Shown here in pieces: positions 34,977 to 42,969 of a stretch of DNA of 64,000 bases. The notes beneath the pieces were generated by a model that worked only from the letters and a program-made list of their open reading frames with translations, made no database searches and was not told where the DNA came from. The stretch comes from Dehalococcoidia bacterium. Lineage in GTDB: Bacteria; Chloroflexota; Dehalococcoidia; Tepidiformales; Tepidiformaceae. Positions within the stretch are counted from its first letter, which is position 1; every line of letters begins with the position of its first letter. The DNA is taken from the NCBI GenBank assembly GCA_020847985.1, contig JADLBC010000023.1, positions 1-64,000 on the forward strand, in the 5' to 3' direction. The position numbers and the translations under genes are program-made.

Positions 34977-35612
34977 ATGGCCGCACGCGCCGCCGCCGAC
35001 CCCCAGGTCCGCTCCCATATCAGCCCTTCGGCGTTCCTCCAGGATGCTGCCCTCGTCCTCGTTTCCACCCTCTTCTTCTGGGCGAACGCGCGCGAGGCCC
35101 TCGATGGCCACCTTCGCAACATCCCCTTCGCCTTCGAACAGGGGCTGCTCGTGTTCATGTTCCTCAGCCGCCGGCGCGCCATCGCCACCAGCACGCGGCC
35201 GATGGATTGGCTCGTCGCCATCGGCGGCTGGACGGCCCTGCTCCTGCGCCCCCACGACGGCGACTCACTGCCGCAGCTCGCCGGCACCGCCATCCAGGTT
35301 GCTGGACTCTGCCTCGTCTTCGTCGGCTTCAGCTACCTCGGGCGCAGCTTCGGCGTCGTCGCCGCCAACCGCGGCCTCAAGGTGAACGGCCCCTACCGGC
35401 TCGTGCGCCATCCCATCTACTTCGCCCACTTCGTCACGATGTCCGGCTACATCGTGGGCAACCCCACCCCCTGGAACATCGCCGTCTTCGCGCTGACCGC
35501 CGTCTTCCAGGTCCTCCGCATCCGCGCCGAAGAGCGCATCCTCTCCGATACCGCCAACTACGCCGAATACCGCGCTCGCGTCCGGTACCGCCTGCTGCCC
35601 GGCATCTGGTAG
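34977..35612 (+). CDS. Isoprenylcysteine carboxyl methyltransferase-like (ICMT/PEMT family) membrane protein
   Basis: The product is 211 aa with about four or five membrane segments. The SAM-binding signature is GPYRLVRHPIYFAHF at about residue 137, followed by RAEERILSDTANYAEYRARVRYRLLPGIW, the conserved C-terminal pattern of bacterial ICMT-like methyltransferases. The substrate is unknown, probably a lipid or quinone-like molecule. A second, shorter relative is at 54021-54614. Confidence 0.8.
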   Translation: MAARAAADPQVRSHISPSAFLQDAALVLVSTLFFWANAREALDGHLRNIPFAFEQGLLVFMFLSRRRAIATSTRPMDWLVAIGGWTALLLRPHDGDSLPQLAGTAIQVAGLCLVFVGFSYLGRSFGVVAANRGLKVNGPYRLVRHPIYFAHFVTMSGYIVGNPTPWNIAVFALTAVFQVLRIRAEERILSDTANYAEYRARVRYRLLPGIW

Positions 35613-35641
35613 CGCGCCCGGCGGCCTTCCGCCCGCGCCGC

Positions 35642-35647
35642 TACACT
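35642..35647 (+). promoter_or_regulatory. -10 element TACACT, 6 nt before MBL gene ATG
   Basis: TACACT is followed by six bases and the ATG at 35654, with no Shine-Dalgarno sequence. Confidence 0.45.
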
Positions 35648-35653
35648 GTCGCC

Positions 35654-36331
35654 ATGGAAGTTGCGAACGAGATCATGGTCCGCGGCATCGTCGTCGGTGT
35701 GTTCCAGGAAAACTGCTGGGTCATCGGCAATCGCCGCACCCGCGAAGCCATCTGCATCGACCCCGGCGACCAGCCCGAGGAGATCCTCGCCCTCGCCCGC
35801 GATATGGGCGTCGAGATCAAGCTCATCGCCAACTCCCACGCCCATATCGACCACGTCCTCGGCATCCGCGGCATCCACGCCGCCACCGGCGCGAAATTCC
35901 TCCTCCACCACCAGGACCTCGACCTCCTGCGCGATGGCTTCGGCATGTCCGCCGCCCGCTTCGGGCTCGACCCGACGCAGAAGCCCCCCGACCCCGACGC
36001 CTTCGTCGAGGACATGGATACCGTCGAGGTCGCCGGCCTCCAGCTCAAGGCCATCACCACCCCCGGCCACACCCCCGGCAGCGTGAGCTACTACGCCGAG
36101 GGCATGCTCTTCAGCGGCGATACCCTCTTTCGCGGCTCCATCGGCCGCACCGACCTCCCCGGAGGCGACCTTGCCCAGGAGATGACGAGCATCTGCGACC
36201 GCCTGCTCACCCTGCCGGATGACACCATCGTCCTTCCCGGGCACATGCAGGAGACCACCGTCGCCTTCGAAAAGCAGAACAACCCCTTCGTCCAGGAGTG
36301 GCGCCGTCACCTCGAGTCGCTCCAGCGCTGA
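35654..36331 (+). CDS. Metallo-beta-lactamase-fold hydrolase (glyoxalase II-like)
   Basis: The product is 225 aa. All MBL metal motifs are present: SHAHIDH (H-x-H-x-D-H), TPGHTPGS, FSGDTLF and LPGHMQET. The GRTDLPGGD segment is typical of the YcbL/glyoxalase II-like subgroup that hydrolyses thioesters. It is cytoplasmic. The start at 35654 follows a -10 box at leaderless spacing; the long upstream frame is a shadow of the methyltransferase gene. Confidence 0.9.
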   Translation: MEVANEIMVRGIVVGVFQENCWVIGNRRTREAICIDPGDQPEEILALARDMGVEIKLIANSHAHIDHVLGIRGIHAATGAKFLLHHQDLDLLRDGFGMSAARFGLDPTQKPPDPDAFVEDMDTVEVAGLQLKAITTPGHTPGSVSYYAEGMLFSGDTLFRGSIGRTDLPGGDLAQEMTSICDRLLTLPDDTIVLPGHMQETTVAFEKQNNPFVQEWRRHLESLQR

Positions 36332-36470
36332 GCGCGTCGCCGCCCGGTAAACGCCCGGCCCACCGTCAGCTTCCCGCGATACCGCCGCGTCCAGCCGTGA
36401 CTCCGGCGTACGCCCCGCGCGTTCCAATAGGTACGCGGCCGGGAAACCAGCCGGCCCGAAGGAGGTCCCC

Positions 36471-36599
36471 ATGAATCAGCAATGCGACCGGTGCGGACAG
36501 CAGATCCAGGGCGACGCCGTCCACTACCGGGACCGGAACTTCTGCTCCCAGGACTGCCTCAGCTCCTTCAAGCGCGACGAAGCCGGTGCGTCCCGCTGA
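36471..36599 (+). CDS. 42-residue four-cysteine zinc-ribbon-like protein
   Basis: The product MNQQCDRCGQQIQGDAVHYR... has C5-x2-C8-x16-C25-x3-C29, a treble-clef/MYM-like zinc-binding spacing (CDRCG, then NFCSQDC). An excellent Shine-Dalgarno sequence, AAGGAGGT, lies 5 nt before the ATG, and a strong hairpin overlaps the stop codon. Both argue for a real gene despite its size. It faces three minus-strand genes encoding related four-cysteine proteins. It is probably a zinc- or protein-binding adaptor; function unknown. Confidence 0.75.
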   Translation: MNQQCDRCGQQIQGDAVHYRDRNFCSQDCLSSFKRDEAGASR

Positions 36600-36609
36600 C
36601 GCACCGGCT
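36581..36609 (+). terminator. Terminator overlapping the stop codon of the 42-aa gene
   Basis: AGCCGGTGCGTC pairs with GACGCACCGGCT, 12 bp around a 5-nt loop. The tail is TTCCC. Confidence 0.6.
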
Positions 36610-36629
36610 TCCCGTGTGACCGGACAAAC

Positions 36630-36654
36630 GAAAGGGGCCGATTCGGCCCCTTTC
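36630..36654. terminator. Bidirectional terminator between convergent mini zinc-protein genes
   Basis: GAAAGGGGCCG pairs with CGGCCCCTTTC around ATT. On the minus strand the 3' arm runs into TTTCGTTTG, and on the plus strand into TTTCGC. Confidence 0.8.
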
Positions 36655-36676
36655 GCATCGTCTCTCCAGGCGGTGC

Positions 36677-36901
36677 CTAGAACCCCGCCGGGGTAGCTTC
36701 CTCGGTCGACTTCTTGTGACGGAGCAGCGCCTCGAGCGTGAACCCGAGGTCCGCCTTCTCGCACAGTGAGCTGCAGTAGGTCATCTTCAACGACGAACTC
36801 GGGGACTTGCGCCAGTCGTAGCGCAGCCCGCAGCGAGCGCACACTTTGATGTTGTCCAGGCTCATCCCCGTCGCGCCGGGGCCAATGATGGGCGTATCCA
36901 C
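36677..36901 (-). CDS. Mini four-cysteine protein, paralogue A
   Basis: The product is 74 aa from the GTG at 36901, which has GGGAGGG just upstream; an ATG at 36865 would give 62 aa. The core CARCGLRYDW...KMTYCSSLCEKADLGFT has C-x2-C-x18-C-x3-C and is nearly identical to the cores of two neighbouring genes. Variable tails on both sides of the core suggest separate partners or targets. The conserved RYDWR-(K/R)-SPSSSLKMTY loop between the cysteine pairs is not one I recognise from a named family. It is probably a zinc-binding adaptor or regulator. Confidence 0.75.
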   Translation of the reverse strand: MDTPIIGPGATGMSLDNIKVCARCGLRYDWRKSPSSSLKMTYCSSLCEKADLGFTLEALLRHKKSTEEATPAGF

Positions 36902-37014
36902 GTTCCCTCCCCACGTCCTGAGTGACGTCCACTTACAGAACGTAGTTCCAGCGTAGAAGGTTCCGTCCACTGCCGCCACCACGGTAACAGCAGCTTAAAG
37001 AAACCCTCTTCCTG

Positions 37015-37203
37015 CTAGGCCGCCACCGTTCGCTCGGACCGCAGGATCGTCTCGATCGTGAAGCCCAGGTCCGCCTTTTCGCACAGCGAGCCGCAGTACG
37101 TCATCTTCAGCGACGAGCTCGGAGACCGCCGCCAGTCGTAGCGCAGCCCGCAGTGCACGCACGTCACGATGTTCTTCGGGTCGAATTCAGTGATGGTTCC
37201 CAT
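37015..37203 (-). CDS. Mini four-cysteine protein, paralogue B
   Basis: The product is 62 aa. The core CVHCGLRYDWRRSPSSSL...CGSLCEKADLGFTIE is shared with the genes on both sides; nucleotide identity in the central 100 bp is visibly about 90 percent. The N-terminus (MGTITEFDPKNIVT) and C-terminus (ILRSERTVAA) differ. AAGGA lies 10 nt before the ATG at 37203. Each paralogue is separated by about 110 bp, enough for its own promoter. Confidence 0.8.
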   Translation of the reverse strand: MGTITEFDPKNIVTCVHCGLRYDWRRSPSSSLKMTYCGSLCEKADLGFTIETILRSERTVAA

Positions 37204-37317
37204 GGCGAGTAGTCCTTCCCCCCGGCCGTTCCCGGCACTGGGATAGCGTGGCATTCACCGGAAGCAGGGCGCACCGCCATTAGGAGCAGAAAACACCCGC
37301 CTTTCGGCCGAAACTCC

Positions 37318-37509
37318 TTACGCCGCCAGCAGTGAGCGCCACGCCGGGCGCACCCGCTTGTAGTCGTACAGGAGCGTCTCGATGGTGAACCCGAGGTCCG
37401 CCTTCTCACAGAGCGACCCGCAGTAGGTCATCTTCAGCGACGAACTCGGCGATCGCCGCCAGTCGTACCGCAGGCCGCAGCGTCCACAGATCCGGATCGG
37501 GTTCTCCAT
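37318..37509 (-). CDS. Mini four-cysteine protein, paralogue C
   Basis: The product is 63 aa, beginning MENPIRICGRCGLRYDW and ending LLYDYKRVRPAWRSLLAA. It has the same C-x2-C-x18-C-x3-C core as paralogues A and B. GGAGGAAA lies 6 nt before the ATG at 37509. It is the first of three head-to-tail copies, so the array probably arose by tandem duplication with divergence only of the termini. Confidence 0.8.
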   Translation of the reverse strand: MENPIRICGRCGLRYDWRRSPSSSLKMTYCGSLCEKADLGFTIETLLYDYKRVRPAWRSLLAA

Positions 37510-37712
37510 CGGTTTCCTCCGCGAACGGCCCCCCCGCGAACGGGGATCCGTCATGGACCGATCATCGGCACGCGCCCCGGCTACCGGCACTACGGGGTTT
37601 CGCCGATCCATTGCAGAACCGCACCGGGGTAACCCTCATGCGAGCCGCCTGCAACCCCTCGACTTCCCCCGTGCCCTCCCGCTGCGATACCGGCTCCCGC
37701 GGCCGGCCCCGG

Positions 37713-39002
37713 CTACGCCTTGAGCGCGATCTCCCGCAGCCGCTGCATCGCCCGCGCGCGGCGCTGTTGCGCCTCCGGCAGCTTCGCGATGTCCTCCTCC
37801 GCGATCGCGAAACCGTACGCCCGGTACGCCTCGATCTGGTCGTCCGTGAGTTCGCGCATCCACTCCTTCCGCTGGAAGGCCGCCTCCACATAGGGCGCGA
37901 GTTCGTCCGCCTTCCGCCGCGCGCGCTCATCCTCGCGCTCCTTGAACTCCGGCATTACCGCCGATGCGAACAGGTCGAGCGATTCGCAGATGTCCTCGTG
38001 CCGGTTGTTCCCGCCCTGCTGGATGAACACCGTCTGGTCCACGCCAGCGGCCGCGAACTCCGAAAGGTGCGCCCGCATCGAATCCGGCGTGCCGATGCCG
38101 CCCGTGCCGCCGCCCATCACCTCCGTGCCCAGGGCGTCCCGCACCGCGATGTACTTGTTCCAGATGTTCGTTCGCCCCGGCTTGTGCTCGCCGAAGTTGT
38201 AGTGGTGTCCCAGCGCGAACTGGAAGAAGCGGAAACCATCGAGCCCCCGCCGCGCCGCCTCGGCCGCATCCGGGTGGCACGAAAAGCTCGTCACCATCGC
38301 CACGTTCGGGTTCACCGCATGCCCGATCGGCACACACTCGCGCTTGAACGTCTCGTAGTAGTCATCCACCCACTTCTTCGCCTCCGCCGGGTCCACGAAG
38401 GCGAAGGTCAGCGCCCCGATGCCCAGTTGCGCCGCGAGATGGATCGTGTCCCGGTTCGAACATGCCACCCAGAGCGGCGGATGCGGCTTCTGCACCGGCT
38501 TCGGCACCACGTTCCTCGTCGGCATCGAAAAGAACCGCCCCTGGAAGCCCGGGTACGGGTCCATCGCCAGCATGTTCGCGACCTGCTCCGTCGTCTCGCG
38601 CCACATCGCACGGCGTTCCGAAGGCTCGATCGCGAACCCCTCCAGCTCCGCCCGGGAGGCCGATTCCCCCGTGCCCCACTCCACGCGCCCGTTCGACACC
38701 AGGTCCAGCGTCGCGATCTCCTCGGCGATGCGCGCCGGGTGGTTGTAGTTCGGCGGCATGAGCTTGATCCCGTGCCCCAGCCGGATGTTCTTCGTTCGCT
38801 GGCTGGCCGCCGCCAGGAATACCTCCGGCGCCGAGGAGTGCGAATACTCCTCGAGGAAGTGGTGTTCCACCTCCCACGCGTAGTCGATCCCCAGCCGGTC
38901 CGCGAGCTCCACCTGCGAAAGCGCATCCTGGAACAGCTTCAGCTCGGCCCCTTCGCCCCATGGCCGTGGAATCTGGTGTTCATAGAAGATCCCGAACCTC
39001 AT
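37713..39002 (-). CDS. LLM-class flavin-dependent oxidoreductase (long form)
   Basis: The product is 429 aa. It begins MRFGIFYEHQIPRPWGEGAELKLFQDALSQVELAD and has YAWEVEHHFLEEYSHSSAPEVFLAA, the alkanal monooxygenase alpha-chain-like pattern (AxxEHH). A later block reads RRNVVPKP-type (TRNVVPKPVQKPHPPLWVACSN). It is longer than the other two LLM proteins and closer to FMN-dependent monooxygenases. AGGAGG precedes the ATG. It is divergent from the MarR gene, which may regulate it. Confidence 0.85.
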   Translation of the reverse strand: MRFGIFYEHQIPRPWGEGAELKLFQDALSQVELADRLGIDYAWEVEHHFLEEYSHSSAPEVFLAAASQRTKNIRLGHGIKLMPPNYNHPARIAEEIATLDLVSNGRVEWGTGESASRAELEGFAIEPSERRAMWRETTEQVANMLAMDPYPGFQGRFFSMPTRNVVPKPVQKPHPPLWVACSNRDTIHLAAQLGIGALTFAFVDPAEAKKWVDDYYETFKRECVPIGHAVNPNVAMVTSFSCHPDAAEAARRGLDGFRFFQFALGHHYNFGEHKPGRTNIWNKYIAVRDALGTEVMGGGTGGIGTPDSMRAHLSEFAAAGVDQTVFIQQGGNNRHEDICESLDLFASAVMPEFKEREDERARRKADELAPYVEAAFQRKEWMRELTDDQIEAYRAYGFAIAEEDIAKLPEAQQRRARAMQRLREIALKA

Positions 39003-39245
39003 TCGCCCTGCCCTCCTGTCCGGGCCGCACCATACCAACCAGTTTTAAATCCGAGAAGTATTTACCCTTGATTACCGTCGCGGGCACTGCCACAATCCCG
39101 CGCACGCCGCCCGGCCAACCGGGCACGCGCTAAGGAGCCCGATGGTCGAACGGGATTCGGCGCCGGCAGCCGCACGCCATCCCGCCCCCCATCGCCCGCC
39201 TGGCGCCGCGGTGTCCGTTCCCACCTCGCCCACGGAGTGCATGCC

Positions 39246-39764
39246 ATGCTCACCCCGCCCTCACCGGACCAGGCCGTGTCCCCCCTCGAAGCCGCGATGG
39301 CCGAGTTCTTCAAAGCCAGCGCCCTCATGGAGCCGCTGCGCCTCCGCATCTGGGATACCGAGGGCCTCACGGTTACCCAGCTGCGCCTCCTCATGCTCGT
39401 CTCCGATGCCCCCGGCATCTCCAACGCCGAGCTTGCCGACCGCCTCTACATCACCCGCCCTTCGGTCTCAGCCCTGCTCGAACGCCTCGAGCGTGGGGGC
39501 TTCCTCCGCCGCGACATCTCCCCCACCGACCGCCGCGGCATCTGCATCAAGCTCGAAGACCGCGGCCTCCGCGTCTGCAGCCAGGTCTCGAACGAAGTCC
39601 GCGACTACACCGCCGGCCTCATGAAGGACCTCAGCGAGGGCGACCTCGCCGAACTCCAACGCGCCCTCGCCAAGATGGTCGAAGCTGGCGAACGCCGCCG
39701 CCTGCTCGACCTCCAGTCCGAAGACGGCCGTGTGCACGAATTCGCTCACGCCTCCGCGAGGTAG
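39246..39764 (+). CDS. MarR-family transcriptional regulator
   Basis: The product is 172 aa. The winged helix runs LTVTQLRLLMLVSDAPGISNAELADRLYITRPSVSALLERLERGGFLRR, followed by the wing SPTDRRGICIKLEDRG with the conserved D-x-R-R. It is a dimeric repressor typically released by small aromatic ligands. The divergent LLM oxidoreductase is the likely target; the 243-bp gap has an AT-rich block at about 39040-39075 suited to a promoter. GGAG 8 nt before the ATG at 39246 decides the start. The 3' end overlaps the convergent antiporter gene by 19 bp. Confidence 0.9.
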   Translation: MLTPPSPDQAVSPLEAAMAEFFKASALMEPLRLRIWDTEGLTVTQLRLLMLVSDAPGISNAELADRLYITRPSVSALLERLERGGFLRRDISPTDRRGICIKLEDRGLRVCSQVSNEVRDYTAGLMKDLSEGDLAELQRALAKMVEAGERRRLLDLQSEDGRVHEFAHASAR

Positions 39765-41449
39765 TGCGTATCGCGTACCGCCCGCGAAAACCGTAGCGCC
39801 TCCGCCGCGTCGTACCCCAGCGCGACGAGTGCCTGGCGCATGAGTTCCAGCCCACCCTCGTACTCCGGCACCACCACCTCGTCCGCGCCGAGTTGGCGCA
39901 TCATTGCCACTTCCCCCGCGTCGCGGGCCCGCACGATGACGCGCAGCCCCGGGTTCAGGCGCCGCGCATTCGCCACCGTCAGCAGGGCCGTGCTCTCATC
40001 CGGCACGCACACCACCAGCAACGACGCCCGTTCGATCGCGGCGCGATGCAGCACTTCCACGCTTGCCGTATCGCCCCAGGCCGCGGGGATGCCCGCTCCC
40101 GCCAGCCGCCGCACCAGCTCGATATCCGAATCCACCGCGAGGAACGGCACATCCAGCTGCCCCAGCGCGTGCCCCGTGAGCTGGCCCACCCGGCCGTACC
40201 CTGCGATCACGGCGTGCCCCGCCAGGCCCTCCCGTGCCTCCGGCAGCGGGCCCTGGCGGTCGGCCCAACGCCACAACACACCGGCCCGCCGGAAGACGCG
40301 CTCCCACGCCGGCACGCCCGCGAAGGTGATCGGATTGAGCGTGATCGAAAGCACCGCCGCCGCCAGCACCGCGTTGTAGGCCGGCGCGTGCATCAACCCG
40401 CCCTCGACGCCTTCCCGCGCGATGATGAACGAGAACTCCCCCACCTGCGCGATGCCCGCCCCCGTGAAGAGCGCCGTCCGCGCCGGGTACGGGAACGCCG
40501 CCGCGATCATCGCGGTGCCCAGGCCCTTTACCACGAACACGATGCCGCACGCCATCGCCACCAGCCCGGGGTGATCGCGGAACACCGCCGGGTCCAGCAG
40601 CATCCCCACGGAGACGAAGAACAGTACCGCGAACGCTTCGCGCAGCGGCACCACGTCGGCCGCGGCCTGGTGGCTGGTCTCCTTTTCGCTCACGACCACG
40701 CCCCCGACGAACGCGCCCAGCGCCACCGAAAGCCCCGCCGCCGCCGCACCCGCCGCCACCCCCAGCGCCACGCACACCACAGCCAGGATGAACAGCTCCC
40801 GCGACCCGAGGCGCGCCACCTCCGCGAGCACCCATGGCACCACCCGCGCCCCCGCCGTCAGCACCACCGCGAGGAACACGGCCGCCACCACCAGGTCCCG
40901 TCCCGCCGAACGCAGGAACGCGTCCACGCCCCCGGCTTCCAGCGCGGGCAGCATCGCGAGCATGAACACCGTCGCAATGTCCTGCACGATCAGCCAGCCG
41001 ATGGCCACCCGCGCGTGGACCGAGCCCATCATTCCCCGCTCTTCCAGCGTCCGGACGACGACCACCGTGCTCGAAATCGCCAGCGCGAACCCCAGCACCA
41101 CGCCCTCGCGCCCGCCCGCCCCGAAGTGGCCGCCCGCCCACACGGTCACGGCCGTCACCAGCGCCATCTGGATGAGCGCCCCGGGAATCGCCACCTTCCG
41201 CACCGACCAGAGGTCGCTCACATTGAAGTGCAGGCCCACGCCGAACATCAGGAAGATGATCCCGATCTCCGCGAGTTGCTCCAGGGTGGCGACATCGCCT
41301 TCGTACCCCGGCGTGAACGGCCCGATGACCACCCCCGCCGCCAGGTACCCCACGATCGGCGAAAGCCGGACAAGCTTCGCCCCCAGCCCGCCCGCGAGAC
41401 CCACGGCCAGCGCCACCGCAACCTGTTCGATGAGATGGGCGTCGGCCAC
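39746..41449 (-). CDS. Kef-type cation:proton antiporter (CPA2) with TrkA-N domain
   Basis: The product is 567 aa with a GTG start. The first 385 residues form a Na+/H+ exchanger domain with about 12 membrane segments (LSPIVGYLAAGVVIGPF, FLMFGVGLHFNVSDLW, ISSTVVVVRTLEERG, VPLREAFAVLFFVSVGMLLDP, AGIAQVGEFSFII). A cytoplasmic RCK/TrkA-N domain follows (HAVIAGYGRVGQLTGHAL, then D-containing VDSDIELV). It probably exports K+ under NAD(H) or electrophile control. TACCCT 6 nt before the GTG suggests a leaderless mRNA. Confidence 0.9.
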   Translation of the reverse strand: MADAHLIEQVAVALAVGLAGGLGAKLVRLSPIVGYLAAGVVIGPFTPGYEGDVATLEQLAEIGIIFLMFGVGLHFNVSDLWSVRKVAIPGALIQMALVTAVTVWAGGHFGAGGREGVVLGFALAISSTVVVVRTLEERGMMGSVHARVAIGWLIVQDIATVFMLAMLPALEAGGVDAFLRSAGRDLVVAAVFLAVVLTAGARVVPWVLAEVARLGSRELFILAVVCVALGVAAGAAAAGLSVALGAFVGGVVVSEKETSHQAAADVVPLREAFAVLFFVSVGMLLDPAVFRDHPGLVAMACGIVFVVKGLGTAMIAAAFPYPARTALFTGAGIAQVGEFSFIIAREGVEGGLMHAPAYNAVLAAAVLSITLNPITFAGVPAWERVFRRAGVLWRWADRQGPLPEAREGLAGHAVIAGYGRVGQLTGHALGQLDVPFLAVDSDIELVRRLAGAGIPAAWGDTASVEVLHRAAIERASLLVVCVPDESTALLTVANARRLNPGLRVIVRARDAGEVAMMRQLGADEVVVPEYEGGLELMRQALVALGYDAAEALRFSRAVRDTHYLAEA

Positions 41450-41455
41450 GCTTCA

Positions 41456-41461
41456 AGGGTA
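41456..41461 (-). promoter_or_regulatory. -10 element TACCCT, 6 nt before antiporter GTG
   Basis: TACCCT on the minus strand is followed by six bases and the GTG at 41449. Confidence 0.4.
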
Positions 41462-41561
41462 CGGGATCGCCGTCACGAACATATCCCGCGCGCTGCCCGC
41501 CATTCTCCGCGATATGCAGAAGCGTGTTGCCCGTGACCGTCACTCCCGGTGCCGCCTGGGC

Positions 41562-41567
41562 CATACT
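41562..41567 (+). promoter_or_regulatory. -10 element CATACT, 6 nt before esterase GTG
   Basis: CATACT is followed by six bases and the GTG at 41574; there is no Shine-Dalgarno sequence. Confidence 0.4.
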
Positions 41568-41573
41568 CCCGGT

Positions 41574-42563
41574 GTGCTGAAGCCGTCCGCCGCCCTCGTC
41601 CTCGCACTGCTGCTGGCCACCGCCTGCGGCCGGGGTGACCACGCCCCGAGCCCGGCTTCGCCCGCGCCCACGGAGACGTCCGCGGCGGCCGCGGCGTCCC
41701 CTTCGCCGGCGCAGGCGGCATCACCAACCACCCCATCGCTCGCGCGCGGAGCCAGCACGCGCACCTTCCGCCACGGCGGCCTCGAACGCTCCTATCGCCT
41801 CTATCTGCCATCCGCGGCATCCCGGCCCGGCGCGAACCTGCCGCTCGTGGTCGCGCTCCACGGCGGCCTCGGCACGCCCGACCAGTTCGCCGCCACGAGC
41901 CGCCTCGAAACCCTCGCCGAGTCCGAAGGCTTCATCGCCGCCTTCCCGGCCGGCATCGAACGCACCTGGAACGGCGGAGCCTGTTGCCGCCCGGCGAGCG
42001 CGCTCCGCGTCGATGACACCGGCTTCCTGGCCGCGCTCATCGAATCCCTCCAGGCTACCCTGCCGGTCGATGCCGGGCGCGTGCTCGTCACCGGGCACTC
42101 CAACGGCGCCATCATGGCCTTTCGCCTCGCCTGCGAACGCCCCGATGTGGTCGATGCCGTCGTCCCCGTCGCGGGCTCCCTTGAGATCGAACGCTGCCAG
42201 CCGTCCATGCCCGTGCCGCTGCTCGATATCCACGGCGACGCCGACCGCAACCACCCCCTCGCCGGCGGCCAGGGCGACCGCTCCATCGCAAACGTCGACT
42301 TCCGTTCGACCTCGGACACGATGGCGATGTGGACCGCCGCGCTCGGCTGCACCGGCGCGCCAACGAGCGCCGCGACGGGCCCGCTGACGACCACGTCGTG
42401 GAGTGGCTGCCGGGGAGGCGTTCGCACGGAGGTCGTGGTCATCGCCGGCGCCGACCACCCGTGGCCCGGCAGTATCGGGCGCTCCGCCGCCGGCGGCGAA
42501 CCCTCGCAGGCCCTTGATGCCTCCCGTGCCGCGTACCGGTTCCTGCTCGACGTAACGCAGTAG
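41574..42563 (+). CDS. Lipoprotein esterase of the PHB depolymerase/feruloyl esterase (LpqC) type
   Basis: The product is 329 aa with a GTG start. A lipoprotein signal ends in the lipobox LATAC (Cys18), followed by a Ser/Pro/Ala-rich linker. The alpha/beta-hydrolase core has LVVALHGGLGTPDQF, the nucleophile elbow GHSNG, an acid in IHGDADRNHP and the histidine in GADHPWPG. Paired cysteines (ACCRPAS, ACERP, CQPS, CTGAP, GCRGG) suggest disulfides outside the membrane. It probably cleaves extracellular esters of polyesters or aromatic acids. Confidence 0.85.
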   Translation: MLKPSAALVLALLLATACGRGDHAPSPASPAPTETSAAAAASPSPAQAASPTTPSLARGASTRTFRHGGLERSYRLYLPSAASRPGANLPLVVALHGGLGTPDQFAATSRLETLAESEGFIAAFPAGIERTWNGGACCRPASALRVDDTGFLAALIESLQATLPVDAGRVLVTGHSNGAIMAFRLACERPDVVDAVVPVAGSLEIERCQPSMPVPLLDIHGDADRNHPLAGGQGDRSIANVDFRSTSDTMAMWTAALGCTGAPTSAATGPLTTTSWSGCRGGVRTEVVVIAGADHPWPGSIGRSAAGGEPSQALDASRAAYRFLLDVTQ

Positions 42564-42917
42564 TCTCTCGTTCCCCGGGTGAACAGCTGGTGGACCGGTA
42601 CCAATGGCCCACGCGCATGGGCCCGTCCGGCCCACGCACGCCGCCCACGAAGGGGTACAACTGATACATCAAACGAACGAGAACCGGCCAGCACCGCGAA
42701 CGGGATGGCCAGGAGGACAGGAGGCAACGAGATGCGCAGCACCATCCACGCCCTGTTCGGAGTACTCCAGGTCGATAGGCAGACCCCCGGGCAATAGCCC
42801 ACAGGCGGCCTGGCTGCCACGAACGCGCCGGATGCACCCTCCCCCATTCGGAGACCCGGCAACCCAACAGCGGCAATAACGAGGCAGGCCGAGACCGCCG
42901 AACCATGGCAAACGAAA
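42564..42917. other. Gene-free region between convergent esterase and thrS genes
   Basis: No convincing gene is seen in this stretch. A 21-codon frame on the plus strand (ATG at 42732, stop ending at 42797) has AGGAGG 7 nt upstream but no recognisable product, and hydrophobic minus-strand frames lack good starts. No tRNA or known RNA motif was found. Confidence 0.5.
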
Positions 42918-42943
42918 CGAAGGCCCCGGAAACGGGGCCTTCG
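42918..42943 (-). terminator. thrS terminator
   Basis: CGAAGGCCCCG pairs with CGGGGCCTTCG, 11 bp around a 4-nt loop; TTTCGTTTG follows on the minus strand, 26 bp beyond the thrS stop codon. Confidence 0.85.
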
Positions 42944-42969
42944 CGTTGTCCATCGAACCAGGCCGGCCC

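Noticed and set aside
36581-36654. Two adjacent hairpins as an attenuator of the mini zinc-protein genes
   Set aside because: Each hairpin has a simple role as terminator after the 42-aa gene or between convergent genes, and no leader peptide or alternative pairing is evident.
42732-42797. 21-codon ORF with good Shine-Dalgarno sequence
   Set aside because: No recognisable product or conserved feature; it lies in a region between convergent genes and may be chance.
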